DNA of 64,000 nucleotides. Source: Pseudomonas parafulva (GTDB lineage: Bacteria; Pseudomonadota; Gammaproteobacteria; Pseudomonadales; Pseudomonadaceae). The stretch spans positions 1,953,001 through 2,017,000 of the forward strand of contig NZ_CP019952.1 in the NCBI RefSeq assembly GCF_002021815.1. The letters are read 5' to 3'. Below are positions 18,574 through 28,419 of the stretch, in pieces (positions within the stretch are counted from its first letter, which is position 1; each line of letters opens with the position of its first letter). The notes under the pieces were generated by a model. It did not search any database and was not told the DNA's origin. It worked only from the letters and a program-made list of their open reading frames with translations. Made by a program: the position numbers and the translations under genes.

Positions 18574-19119
18574 ATTAAGCGTGAAATGAGAAATGATAAA
18601 CGTGCTGTACCGAAGGCCCCGATCAACGAGAATATCTCGGCCCGCGAGGTTCGGTTAATTGGCGCAGACGGCGAGCAGGTTGGCATCGTCTCGATTGATG
18701 AAGCGCTTCGTATCGCTGAAGAAGCGAAGCTGGATCTGGTGGAAATCTCTGCAGACGCGGTTCCACCCGTCTGCAAGGTGATGGACTACGGCAAGCACCT
18801 CTTCGAGAAGAAGAAGCAGGCCAACGAAGCCAAGAAAAACCAGAAACAGATCCAGATTAAAGAAATCAAGTTTCGTCCAGGGACGGAAGAAGGGGATTAC
18901 CAGGTAAAACTACGCAACCTGGTACGTTTCCTTACCGAAGGGGACAAGGCCAAGATCTCTCTGAGATTCCGTGGTCGTGAGATGGCCCACCAGGAGCTGG
19001 GCATGGAGCTGTTGAAGCGGGTTGAAGCTGACCTGATCGAATACGGTTCCGTCGAGCAGCATCCTAAGATGGAAGGACGCCAGCTTATGATGGTCATCGC
19101 CCCCAAAAAGAAGAAATAA
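18574..19119 (+). CDS. infC: Translation initiation factor IF-3, probable ATT start
   Basis: IF-3 with its N-domain ([21 protein letters not shown]), Lys-rich linker and C-domain ending [10 protein letters not shown]. Two starts are possible: ATG at 18568 (183 residues) and ATT at 18574 (181 residues). GGAG at 18562-18565 is 8 bp from the ATT but only 2 bp from the ATG, so spacing favours the ATT. In E. coli infC also starts with AUU, the basis of IF-3 autoregulation. It is coupled to thrS. Confidence 0.93.
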   Translation: MKREMRNDKRAVPKAPINENISAREVRLIGADGEQVGIVSIDEALRIAEEAKLDLVEISADAVPPVCKVMDYGKHLFEKKKQANEAKKNQKQIQIKEIKFRPGTEEGDYQVKLRNLVRFLTEGDKAKISLRFRGREMAHQELGMELLKRVEADLIEYGSVEQHPKMEGRQLMMVIAPKKKK

Positions 19120-19181
19120 TCTCCCGGGCACGGCAGGCCTGATGATTATTGTGTAATTTTTATCGAATGCGGAGTTCCAAC

Positions 19182-19376
19182 ATGCCAAAAATGAAAACCA
19201 AGAGCGGTGCTGCGAAGCGCTTCCTGAAGACCGCTTCGGGCTTCAAGCACAAGCACGCTTTCAAGAGCCACATCCTGACCAAAATGTCGACCAAGCGTAA
19301 GCGTCAACTGCGCGGTGCCAGCTTGCTGCACCCGTCCGACGTGGCAAAAGTCGAGCGCATGCTGCGCGTACGTTAA
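19182..19376 (+). CDS. rpmI: 50S ribosomal protein L35
   Basis: A 64-residue basic protein, [17 protein letters not shown]..., full length for L35. GGAG lies 7 bp before the ATG at 19182. It belongs to the conserved infC-rpmI-rplT cluster. Confidence 0.97.
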   Translation: MPKMKTKSGAAKRFLKTASGFKHKHAFKSHILTKMSTKRKRQLRGASLLHPSDVAKVERMLRVR

Positions 19377-19403
19377 TTCTGGTTAAGATAGAGGAAGTTA
19401 CTC

Positions 19404-19760
19404 ATGGCTCGTGTTAAGCGTGGCGTCATCGCTCGTAAGCGTCACAAGAAAATTCTGAAACTGGCTAAAGGTTACTACGGTGCACGCTCGCGCGTATTCC
19501 GTGTTGCCAAGCAAGCGGTCATCAAGGCAGGCCAATACGCCTACCGCGACCGTCGCCAGAAGAAGCGTCAGTTCCGCGCACTGTGGATCGCTCGTATCAA
19601 CGCCGGTGCCCGCACCAACGGTCTGTCCTACAGCCGTTTGATTGCTGGCCTGAAAAAGGCTTCGATCGAAATCGACCGTAAGGTTCTGGCCGATCTGGCA
19701 GTGAACGAAAAAGCGGCGTTTGCTGCGATTGTCGAGAAAGCTAAAGCCGTTCTGGCTTAA
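19404..19760 (+). CDS. rplT: 50S ribosomal protein L20
   Basis: A 118-residue basic protein, [19 protein letters not shown]..., of normal length. In E. coli L20 also represses its own operon by binding the mRNA; whether that holds here cannot be read from this sequence. AGAGGAAG precedes the start. Confidence 0.97.
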   Translation: MARVKRGVIARKRHKKILKLAKGYYGARSRVFRVAKQAVIKAGQYAYRDRRQKKRQFRALWIARINAGARTNGLSYSRLIAGLKKASIEIDRKVLADLAVNEKAAFAAIVEKAKAVLA

Positions 19761-19776
19761 GTACCCGCGACAATCA

Positions 19777-19800
19777 CCCGGCGACGCCTGCGTCGCCGGG
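19777..19800 (+). terminator. Hairpin after rplT without T tract
   Basis: A perfect 10-bp stem (CCCGGCGACG / CGTCGCCGGG) with a CCTG loop lies 17 bp after the rplT stop. No T run follows, so it may stabilise the 3' end or be a Rho-linked pause. Confidence 0.5.
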
Positions 19801-19806
19801 CATTGA

Positions 19807-20886
<1,080 letters not shown>

Positions 20887-20919
20887 GCCAATCGACGCAA
20901 CCTTCAGGAGAAGAACAGC

Positions 20920-23301
20920 ATGAAATTCAGTGAACAGTGGCTGCGCGGTTGGGTAAACCCGCAAGTCTCCCGTGACGAACTGGTGGCCCGCCTGTCCATG
21001 GCCGGCCTGGAAGTCGACAGCGTGACCCCCGCTGCCGGCCAGTTCAGCGGTATTGTGGTGGGTGAAATCCTTGCCACTGAACAACACCCAGACGCCGACA
21101 AGCTGCGTGTGTGCCAGGTCAGCAATGGTCAGGAAACGTTCCAGGTCGTTTGCGGCGCGCCTAACGCACGGCCAGGGATCAAGATCCCCTTCGCCATGAT
21201 CGGCGCCGAACTGCCTGGTGACTTCAAGATCAAGAAGGCCAAGCTGCGCGGTGTGGAGTCATTCGGCATGCTCTGCTCGGCGGCCGAACTGCAGATCAGT
21301 GAAGAAAACGATGGCCTGCTCGAACTGGCCAGCGATGCACCGGTAGGCGAAGACATTCGCCAGTACCTGAGCCTGGATGATGCCAGCATCGAAATCGGGC
21401 TTACGCCCAACCGGGGTGATTGCCTGTCGATCGCCGGCCTGGCCCGCGACGTCAGCGCGCTGTACGACGTGCCGGTCACCCGCCCGCTGGTGCCAGCCGT
21501 GGCTGCCGCGCACGACGAAGTGCGCCCAGTCGAGGTCCATGCGCCGGCAGCTTGCCCACGCTACCTGGGGCGGGTCATCCGCAATGTCGACCTGAGCAAG
21601 CCGACGCCGCTGTGGATGGTCGAGCGTCTGCGCCGCAGCGACGTGCGCAGCATCGACGCTGCCGTAGACATCACTAACTACGTGATGCTCGAACTCGGCC
21701 AGCCGATGCACGCCTTTGACTTGGCAGAGATCAACGGCGGCATTCGCGTACGCATGGCCGAGGAAGGCGAGAAGCTCGTGCTGCTCGACGGCCAGGAAGT
21801 TGCACTGCGTGCCGACACCCTGGTCATTGCCGACCACACCCGCGCCCTGGCCATCGCCGGCGTCATGGGCGGCGAGCACAGCGGCGTCGACACCGCTAAA
21901 ACCCGTGATCTGTTCCTGGAAAGCGCTTTCTTCGAGCCGATTTCCGTTGCAGGCAAGGCCCGCTCCTACGGCCTGCACACCGACGCCTCGCACCGTTATG
22001 AGCGCGGCGTCGATTCCCAGTTGGCCCGCGAGGCCATGGAGCGCGCGACCGCATTGCTGCTGGAAGTGGTAGGCGGTGAAGCCGGCCCTATCGTTGAAGC
22101 CGTCAGCGAGCAACACTTGCCCCGCATTGCCCCAGTTACCCTGCGTGCCGATCGCATCGCCCAGATGCTTGGCATGGAAATGGACCCGTCCCAGGTCGAG
22201 CAGTTGCTCAACAACCTTGGTCTGGCTACCCAGGCAGACGGAGCAGGGCAGTGGACGGTCAACGTTCCGAGCCACCGCTTCGATATCAGCCTCGAAGTCG
22301 ACCTGATCGAAGAGCTCGCGCGTCTGTACGGTTACAACAACCTGCCCGTGCGCTACCCGCAAGCGCGCCTGGCGCCGCAAGCACGCCCGGAAACCCGTGG
22401 CGAGCTGCCAAACCTGCGTCGTCTGCTGGTTGCTCGTGGTTACCAGGAGGCCATTACCTACAGCTTCATCGATCCGAAACTGTTCGAGCTGTTCAGCCCA
22501 GGCGTAGAGCCACTGTTGCTGGCCAACCCTATCTCCAGCGACATGGCGGCCATGCGTGCCTCTCTGTGGCCGGGCCTGGTCAAGGCATTGCAGCACAACC
22601 TCAATCGCCAGCAGGACCGCGTGCGCTTGTTCGAAAGTGGCCTACGTTTCGTCGGCCAACTGGGCGACTTGGCACAGGAACCGATGATTGCCGGCGTCGT
22701 TACAGGCAGCCGCTTGCCTGAAGGATGGGCCAACGGCCGCGACCCTATCGACTTCTTCGACGTGAAGGCCGATGTGGAAGCCCTGTTGGGTTATTCCGGT
22801 GCGTTGGGCGACTTCACCTTCGTCGCTGGCAAGCATCCAGCCTTGCACCCTGGTCAGACCGCCGAAATCCAGCGTGAAGGTAAGACCGTTGGCTATCTGG
22901 GCGCGCTTCATCCAGAGCTTGCAAAAGTCCTGGACCTGGACCGCCCGGTCTTCGTTTTCGAGCTGGTGCTGGCCGATGTGGTCGAAGGCCGATTGCCGAA
23001 ATTCAGCGAGTTGTCCAAGTTCCCGGAAACCCGTCGTGACCTGGCGTTGATCGCAGGTCGTGATGTAGCGTCTCAAGACGTGCTTGACGTAATTCGTGAC
23101 AATGCAGGCGAATGGCTCACAGACCTCAGGCTGTTTGATGTCTACCAGGGTAAAGGCATTGATCCTGATAGAAAAAGCCTGGCAGTCGGCTTGACCTGGC
23201 AGCATCCATCGCGCACTCTTAACGACGATGAGGTGAACACTACCTTGCACACTATCCTCACCTCGCTCGAACAAAGGTTGAACACCACGTTAAGGAAATA
23301 A
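20920..23301 (+). CDS. pheT: Phenylalanyl-tRNA synthetase beta subunit
   Basis: A 793-residue protein of normal length. Domains in order: tRNA-binding OB fold with [12 protein letters not shown] near residue 50, B3/B4 editing domain, B5 domain, synthetase-like core, and the C-terminal anticodon-binding ferredoxin-like domain. CAGGAG precedes the ATG. It is the partner of PheS and the fifth gene of the translation cluster. Confidence 0.97.
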
Positions 23302-23305
23302 CGGC

Positions 23306-23608
23306 ATGGGTGCTCTGACGAAAGCTGAGATGGCCGAGAGGCTGTACGAGGAGCTGGGGCTTAACAAGCGTGAGGCCAAGGAGCTGGTCGAGCTGTTTTT
23401 CGAAGAAATTCGGCACGCACTTGAAGAGAACGAGCAGGTCAAGTTGTCCGGTTTCGGCAACTTCGACCTTCGCGATAAACGCCAGCGGCCGGGCCGCAAC
23501 CCCAAGACTGGGGAAGAAATCCCGATCACCGCACGGCGCGTCGTCACCTTTCGTCCAGGGCAGAAGTTGAAGGCCCGGGTTGAGGCCTATGCTGGAACCA
23601 AGCCATAA
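23306..23608 (+). CDS. ihfA: Integration host factor alpha subunit
   Basis: A 100-residue HU/IHF-family DNA-bending protein, [21 protein letters not shown]..., with the beta-arm motif [18 protein letters not shown]. It acts with IhfB in transcription, phage recombination and replication. The pheT-ihfA order is standard in gammaproteobacteria; the genes are 4 bp apart. IHF could also serve the neighbouring prophage's integrase. Confidence 0.96.
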
Positions 23609-23945
23609 CGACGAACTGCCCCCCATACCGGGCAAACGGTACTTCACCATTGGTGAGGTCAGCGAACTTTGCGCTGTAAAACCGCACGTGTTGCGGTATT
23701 GGGAGCAGGAGTTCGATCAGCTCAATCCTGTGAAGCGGCGGGGCAACCGGCGGTATTACCAGCGCCAAGACGTGCTGATGATCCGCCAGATTCGCGCCCT
23801 GCTTTACGACCAGGGCTTCACCATTGGCGGGGCGAGGTTGCGGCTTTCCAGTGATGAGGCCAAGGATGAGTCGAGCCAGTACAAACAGCTGATTCGTCAG
23901 ATGATTGTCGAGTTGGAAGATGTGTTGGTGGTGCTGAAGAAGTGA
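23589..23945 (+). CDS. MerR-family transcriptional regulator
   Basis: A 118-residue protein whose N-terminal winged helix-turn-helix reads [25 protein letters not shown], then the arm [25 protein letters not shown]. The C-terminal coiled coil is short and has no visible metal-binding Cys pair, so the ligand is unknown. It overlaps the ihfA end by 20 bp and is conserved in this place in pseudomonads. The ATG at 23589 is used; the earlier TTG is less likely. Confidence 0.85.
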
Positions 23946-24057
23946 CCGTTGTTTAGGATGAGTGGAAATTTTTGAAAAAAAGCTTCCATTAATCAAAAGG
24001 TTAGGGTATATTCTTCATCGTTCTCAGCGGTAACGAGAACATGCTTCAAAGCCCAGT

Positions 24058-24134
24058 CGGGGCGTAGCGCAGCCCGGTAGCGCACTTGCATGGGGTGCAA
24101 GGGGTCGAGTGTTCGAATCACTCCGTCCCGACCA
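24058..24134 (+). tRNA. tRNA-Pro(GGG); prophage attachment site
   Basis: A 77-nt tRNA: acceptor CGGGGCG pairing with CGTCCCG (one G-U), anticodon loop ATGGGGT (anticodon GGG), T arm GAGTGTTCGAATCACTC, encoded CCA. A tyrosine integrase gene begins its 3' end 70 bp downstream, so the tRNA 3' half is the probable attL core, restored intact by the phage copy. Confidence 0.95.
24105..24134. other. Probable attL core at tRNA-Pro 3' end
   Basis: The T arm and acceptor 3' strand of tRNA-Pro are the usual crossover target of tyrosine integrases encoded beside them. The exact core is inferred; the matching attR is not in the window, which ends inside the prophage tail genes. Confidence 0.55.
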
Positions 24135-24150
24135 TTATATTCAATGACTT

Positions 24151-24172
24151 AGCCACCTTCGGGTGGCTTTTT
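24151..24172 (+). terminator. Terminator after tRNA-Pro
   Basis: AGCCACC-TTCG-GGTGGCT followed by a run of T: a compact rho-independent terminator 17 bp after the tRNA. It lies on the phage side of the likely attachment core. Confidence 0.85.
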
Positions 24173-24203
24173 CATTTCTGCATGTGGGGAGATTTTCGGG
24201 ACA

Positions 24204-25382
24204 TCATCCGATTTTCCTCTTCAAGATCGTCAACACAGGGCCTCTAGAGTCCGTTGTTGATACCATGTTCGCAGCCTCAATCAGCTTGCCCAGCTCTGCA
24301 CCGGAGTAATGACTGGTGATGCTGCCGTTCTTGTGCCCGAGCAGTGATTTCCGATCTTCCTCAGTAACGCCTGCTGCCCGCAGCCGTCGACCGAAGGTGT
24401 GCTTCAAATCGTGAATCCTGATCGAGGCATATCCAGGGTGAGCGGGGCGAAGGTTTTCCTCCTGCCAGAGTTTCGCCGCTCTCACCCGTGCCTTCTTCCA
24501 TGCCGAATCGTTCATCCTGTGCATCGCGGTGCCGTTGTATGGGAATACCCATTCCTTGCTGATCCCGCGCTGCCTTTCAATGATCGACTTGGCCACGTTG
24601 TTCAGCACCACCAGGCGCTCGTCGCCATTCTTTACGCCCGATCGGGCGTGTCTCCCGCCGAAGTCAGCGGGGATCAGGAAAACACTGCTTCCCAGTTCCG
24701 GCACCGATATCTCCCAATCCCACCTCAGCTTGCACACTTCTTGCTCCCGGCAGCCTGTGTTTACCTTGAACAGGGCCATCGTTTGCAGGTGGCCCGGTAA
24801 CTCGTTGAAGAGGATCGATTGCTCTTCCCACGACATGGGGTAGGGCTTGCGGCTCGACTTCTTCTCTTCGAGCTTCCTCAGCATGGGCACACTGTCCAGC
24901 CATGGCCGGCGATCCTCGTCTCGCCACTTCCTGGCGCAGAGCGTCAAAACCCGCACAGCGCGCTCGATGGCGATGTTGATCGTTCGATTGCTCACGGCCT
25001 TTTCGATCGTGCCGTCATCTCGGACCTTCTCTGTCTGCCGGTCCTTGATGAACGGCTCCAGTGCCTGGTCGTCAATATGCGTAAGCGGCAGGTGGCCCAG
25101 GTACGGGTGAAGCTGCTTCATGCACAAGGCGGTCAGGTGTATCGAGGGCTGATCCTTGACCTCAAGGAGGTAGCGCATCGCTGCCTCCTCCCAAGTGCGC
25201 ACTTGCCGAACGCCGTATACCTTCCTTTGACGCAGCTGCTCGAGCTTGTGAATCAGGTACTGCTCTGCTTCTTCCCGGTCACCAGTTCCAGTACTCTCTC
25301 GAATTCGCTCCCCTTTGTAGACTTTGTCGATTTGCCAGACACCGCCCTTCTCATAGAGGCCGGTGATCGTTTTTCGCGCCAT
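24204..25382 (-). CDS. int: Tyrosine recombinase integrase
   Basis: A 392-residue phage integrase. Arm-binding/core-binding N-terminal half, then the catalytic domain: R212 in NTGCREQEV, H324-x-x-K327 in RIHDLKHTFGRRL, H350 in LLGH and nucleophile Y359 in SHYSG. Lys replaces the usual second Arg of the HxxR motif, a variant I recall as common in a Pseudomonas phage subfamily. It is the gene nearest the tRNA-Pro junction and reads toward it, the standard arrangement for tRNA-targeting phages. It overlaps the excisionase-like gene by 130 bp. Confidence 0.92.
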   Translation of the reverse strand: MARKTITGLYEKGGVWQIDKVYKGERIRESTGTGDREEAEQYLIHKLEQLRQRKVYGVRQVRTWEEAAMRYLLEVKDQPSIHLTALCMKQLHPYLGHLPLTHIDDQALEPFIKDRQTEKVRDDGTIEKAVSNRTINIAIERAVRVLTLCARKWRDEDRRPWLDSVPMLRKLEEKKSSRKPYPMSWEEQSILFNELPGHLQTMALFKVNTGCREQEVCKLRWDWEISVPELGSSVFLIPADFGGRHARSGVKNGDERLVVLNNVAKSIIERQRGISKEWVFPYNGTAMHRMNDSAWKKARVRAAKLWQEENLRPAHPGYASIRIHDLKHTFGRRLRAAGVTEEDRKSLLGHKNGSITSHYSGAELGKLIEAANMVSTTDSRGPVLTILKRKIG

Positions 25383-25654
25383 GTATCATCTCCTCGGCGC
25401 TCGCTGCGGGGCCGATTGTTGTCCTGTCCGGTGGCTTTTTCAATTGCCTTGGCTTCGATGTAGGCATCTGCCCACTCGTCGAGCTCCTGGCGGTCGAAGG
25501 CCACGCCCTGTTTGCCAATCGGAAACTCGCGCACGTTCGGCCTGACCGTTTTGTTGAATTCATCCCGGCACATGCCGAGGTACCCAGGCGCATCGCCGAA
25601 CCGGATGAACCGCGGCTGAATGCTTGAGGGCTTCGCTGCTGTGGCATTAGCCAT
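25253..25654 (-). CDS. Excisionase-like small DNA-binding protein
   Basis: A 133-residue basic protein. Residues about 14-66 (RFIRFGDAPGYLGMCRDEFNKTVRPN ... GVAFDRQELDEWADAYIEAK) resemble the winged-helix AlpA/excisionase pattern, in which a helix-turn-helix reads a site and the second half ends in DRxELDxWxD. The last third is charged and probably flexible. It overlaps the integrase gene by 130 bp in another frame. The ATG at 25654 starts the well-composed part. Role in excision is inferred from position and fold. Confidence 0.65.
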   Translation of the reverse strand: MANATAAKPSSIQPRFIRFGDAPGYLGMCRDEFNKTVRPNVREFPIGKQGVAFDRQELDEWADAYIEAKAIEKATGQDNNRPRSERRGDDTWREKRSPASMRRAVSGKSTKSTKGSEFERVLELVTGKKQSST

Positions 25655-25691
25655 GTGTGTCTCCACGCCGCCGGTGGCGGCAGGTTGGTGG

Positions 25692-26072
25692 TCAGGGCTT
25701 GGCCGGGAACCACTCGGTTTCGTACTCGAACTGGCTGACCAGCTCGACTGACATATGAGGAACCTCTCGCTCGAAGCGAAGCGTTCCATAGTGGTGTTCA
25801 GTGAACCGCTGCGCCTCCTTGATGAATCGCTCTTTGAAGATGCGCAGCAGGTGATCGGCCGCCTTCTCGAAGTCTTCCTCGCGGTAATTGCCTTCGGCGA
25901 GACCGCCGCGGCAGACCCGCCACACGCAGCGTTTCGGCTGGGCCTCGGCCGCCTGGATCTTCAGGGCTATCTGGTCGCGGGCGTAGCGCAGCTGATCCAG
26001 GGTCAGGGTTTCCACCCACTGGTCAGTGCCGATCCGCATGGTGTGGCCGTGCTCGCACTTTATTTCGGGCAT
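25692..26072 (-). CDS. Phage accessory protein of unknown function
   Basis: A 126-residue protein starting MPEIKCEHGHTMRIGTDQWVE. It has CEHGH near the N-terminus, a helical middle (LDQLRYARDQIALKIQAAEAQP) and a second CVWRVCRGG, which might bind a metal. The function is not recognised. It belongs to the leftward accessory operon. Confidence 0.6.
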   Translation of the reverse strand: MPEIKCEHGHTMRIGTDQWVETLTLDQLRYARDQIALKIQAAEAQPKRCVWRVCRGGLAEGNYREEDFEKAADHLLRIFKERFIKEAQRFTEHHYGTLRFEREVPHMSVELVSQFEYETEWFPAKP

Positions 26073-26124
26073 GGGGTCATCCTCGCCCGCGCATGTCGGC
26101 GGGCTTGAGTAGTAGGGGGATGGG

Positions 26125-26316
26125 TTACTCGCTGTACTGCTTGCGGATTCGGCGGGCGATGGCTCGAAGCTCCCAGTCCATCTCGAACATGTCATTGTTG
26201 TCTCTGCGCGAGACGACCGGAGAGCGGGTGACGTTTCGGCCGCCAAGGATCCAAGCGGCCAGCAGGATCAATGCCGATTCGAACTGGCGCCGGAGCCAGC
26301 CTTTGCGCGGGATCAT
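26125..26316 (-). CDS. Small phage protein with one hydrophobic segment
   Basis: A 63-residue ORF, MIPRKGWLRRQFESALILLAAWILGG..., basic N-terminus then a hydrophobic stretch (ALILLAAWILG) and a charged C-terminus. It could be a small membrane protein. A longer frame from 26388 is less likely because the ATG at 26316 overlaps the stop of a 17-codon ORF. No family recognised. Confidence 0.45.
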   Translation of the reverse strand: MIPRKGWLRRQFESALILLAAWILGGRNVTRSPVVSRRDNNDMFEMDWELRAIARRIRKQYSE

Positions 26317-26366
26317 CGCGGCCCCCTGTAGATCAGGTAGGCCATGTACATCAGGGGCAGGATCAT
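26313..26366 (-). CDS. Possible 17-residue hydrophobic peptide
   Basis: Starts ATG, reads MILPLMYMAYLIYRGPR and stops inside the start codon of the next gene (ATGA overlap). Tiny hydrophobic ORFs overlapping neighbours this way are common in phage accessory operons, but it could also be chance. Confidence 0.3.
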   Translation of the reverse strand: MILPLMYMAYLIYRGPR

Positions 26367-26626
26367 AGAAGGTGTGCTCCTGCTTCAAGAAGGCCGTCGC
26401 GGTCCTCAGTCACTCGTGCGAGAGAGCTGGTGAGGTGCTCGATTTCCAGAATGAGGTTGAGCACCACCGCAGGCTGAGCAGCCACCACAAAGGCGGCATC
26501 CGGCACGTTCACGAAGGTGGCCAGCGATTTGCTCTGATCCGCCACCGGGCAAACCTGATTGCCGTCTCGCTCCCACTCGCCCTTGGTGGCTGCGCGGGCC
26601 AACTGCTTGAGTCGTTCTTTGTTCAC
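26363..26626 (-). CDS. Ead/Ea22-like phage protein
   Basis: An 87-residue protein with the pattern LKQLARAATKGEWE ... DAAFVVAAQPAVVLNLILEIEHL, which I recognise from the Ead/Ea22-like family of lambdoid phage early proteins. The function of the family is not established. It overlaps the next gene by 4 bp. Confidence 0.6.
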   Translation of the reverse strand: MNKERLKQLARAATKGEWERDGNQVCPVADQSKSLATFVNVPDAAFVVAAQPAVVLNLILEIEHLTSSLARVTEDRDGLLEAGAHLL

Positions 26627-26916
26627 AGCTCATACCTCTCATCAATCCAGCGGCCAGGCGCCATAGCGGGTGTAGGTTCGGGTTGGGTTTCGTGCGGGGA
26701 GAGCTGGCGCTCGCTGCCGGCCTGCAGTTGGCTGTCGGGGATGCAGCTGATGCCGCCAGGACCGCCGTCGAAGTACACGTAGCAGGTCACCCCTCGCTGG
26801 TCATCGTGAACTCTGTTCACACCCGTTTTTATGTTGGTGGATTTCTCGATTTGTACTGATTGGGCTGCGCTGGCGCCGGTGGCCAGCAGCAGGAGGCAGA
26901 GGGCGAGGCGGGTCAT
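26623..26916 (-). CDS. Small secreted phage protein
   Basis: A 97-residue ORF with a good signal peptide (MTRLALCLLLLATGASA) and a mature part with two Cys (VTCYVYF, GISCIPD). It resembles small exported phage accessory proteins; no function recognised. The start at 26916 overlaps the upstream stop by 4 bp. Confidence 0.55.
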   Translation of the reverse strand: MTRLALCLLLLATGASAAQSVQIEKSTNIKTGVNRVHDDQRGVTCYVYFDGGPGGISCIPDSQLQAGSERQLSPHETQPEPTPAMAPGRWIDERYEL

Positions 26917-27422
26917 TTGCGCAGGCCCTCGTCCGGGTCCAGCCCGTAACGCCGACACAGCGCTTGGGCTACGCCTGAGCCGCAGACAAAGGCGTCCATC
27001 ATGAGTACCCAGCGCGGGGTCTTTTGCCTGCTTGTTCCGCTGACGCACCGAACCGCAGTACCGATGAGGTCATCTTCCGTGTATTCGCAACCCGCCAGGG
27101 TGATGGTCCGGCTCTGGCCCTTGAGCCGTTCAATTTCCGCCTGAAGCTCGGCAACTTGGCCGTGTTCGCATTCGTCGCTTCGGTCGTCGATCAGCTTCAG
27201 CCCGACCATTTCGTCGTCGCGCCAACCACCGTAATCGTGGTCGTACCGCTCGCAACAGAAGCCTTCGTCGCCGTCGCGGGTCGGGATCGTGTAGCTGTCG
27301 AAAGGACCACCATAGGTCGGCACCATCCCGCCATCTGGGTGCTCGATCCACATGAAGAACTTGCGGCCTGTTATCGGGCATTCGTCCGGGCACCACCGTG
27401 CCGCCGTTTGTGCGCTGGGCAT
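26913..27422 (-). CDS. Phage hypothetical protein
   Basis: A 169-residue ORF beginning MPSAQTAARWCPDECPITGRKFFMW. The N-terminal third (WIEHPDGGMVPTYGGPFDSYTIPTRDGDEGFCCERYDHDYGGW) is Cys/His-rich; a helical coiled stretch follows (VAELQAEIERLKGQ). It may bind metal. No family recognised. It overlaps the next gene by 4 bp. Confidence 0.55.
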   Translation of the reverse strand: MPSAQTAARWCPDECPITGRKFFMWIEHPDGGMVPTYGGPFDSYTIPTRDGDEGFCCERYDHDYGGWRDDEMVGLKLIDDRSDECEHGQVAELQAEIERLKGQSRTITLAGCEYTEDDLIGTAVRCVSGTSRQKTPRWVLMMDAFVCGSGVAQALCRRYGLDPDEGLRK

Positions 27423-27472
27423 ACGGATTCCTTGGCCGCCATATCGCGGCAGTGAATAGAGGTGAGAGGGAG

Positions 27473-27682
27473 TTACTTGACCGGCCAGCCGAGCGGCATG
27501 CCGTCCTTGCGAACCAAGTGCGCTGGCAGTTCTTCCTGCATGCACATCGGCTTGGTGTAAGGCCTTCCGCACGCATGGCAGCCGCTCGGCATCCCACGAC
27601 AGACGGCGTGCAAAACAGGGAAGCCGCTGTTGCAGCGGTCTTCTTCCTTGTTGTATTCGGAGCAGGGGTCATTTTCAGACAT
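27473..27682 (-). CDS. Small Cys-rich phage protein
   Basis: A 69-residue ORF from the ATG at 27682, with a GG-rich ribosome site (AAGGGCG). Cys at positions in NDPCSEY, DRCNSG, AVCRG, GCHACGRPY and MCMQ suggests a zinc-ribbon-like fold. Function unknown. Confidence 0.5.
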   Translation of the reverse strand: MSENDPCSEYNKEEDRCNSGFPVLHAVCRGMPSGCHACGRPYTKPMCMQEELPAHLVRKDGMPLGWPVK

Positions 27683-27766
27683 GTGTTCGCCCTTGCCGCC
27701 CACAGAGCAGCGCCAGTGAATAGAGGGGAGAGGGGTTACAGCGGGGTGGAGTACAGATGTGCTCTA

Positions 27767-28411
27767 TCAGGCTTTCATCGTTTCGCTGGCCGCTTCGAGT
27801 TCGGCGGTGGCTCGCTGGCGCCAATCTGCGCCATGTTTCAGGTAGTGCCCGAGAAGCCAGTGGATCACGACGGCCTGCTCATCCTCGGACTTAGGGGCGA
27901 TGGTGATCCCCATGACCCTAAGTGCCTTGGCGACGTGGTGGCAGGTGAAATTTGGGCGCCCGAGAATTTCGCGAAGATCGCTGGTCAGCTCTGGAATTAT
28001 TGGGGCACTCCGTTCGGCCAGCTTGGCGTGCAGCTCCGAGTTCTCAGCCCGAATACATTCATCCTGGATCGCTGCGTCATCGTGCATCGTCAGTGCCAGC
28101 TGCAGCTCTGCGATCTCCAGCTGGAGCTGATCAATGTCGGCACTTTCGGTCATCGGCCCCAGCCCAACAATCGGCAGCCCAGTCTCCGCCGCATCCCTCT
28201 CTGCCTCTTCTTTGGTCCACCAGAAGGCAGTACCAACCATCCAGGCTATTGGCTCGGGGTGGGGCTGCGGGGCTGCCCGGTCCAGAGCGGCTTGAACTTC
28301 AGTCGACTGCTGGAACATCTGCGCTTTCGAGAAGCGCTCCTGCCAGGCCTGCAGCTTGTCGCGCGGTACGCTGACCATCTCGGTGTTGCTGGATCGGTTT
28401 TCTGTGGGCAT
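27767..28411 (-). CDS. Phage hypothetical protein with coiled coil
   Basis: A 214-residue ORF starting MPTENRSSNTEMVSVPRDKL. Helical parts include LQLEIAELQLALTMHDDAAI and ECIRAENSELHAKLAER, followed by a helical C-terminus (ATAELEAASETM). AGG lies 6 bp before the ATG at 28411, and it is just downstream of the methylase stop. No known domain. Confidence 0.55.
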   Translation of the reverse strand: MPTENRSSNTEMVSVPRDKLQAWQERFSKAQMFQQSTEVQAALDRAAPQPHPEPIAWMVGTAFWWTKEEAERDAAETGLPIVGLGPMTESADIDQLQLEIAELQLALTMHDDAAIQDECIRAENSELHAKLAERSAPIIPELTSDLREILGRPNFTCHHVAKALRVMGITIAPKSEDEQAVVIHWLLGHYLKHGADWRQRATAELEAASETMKA

Positions 28412-28419
28412 GGGATACC

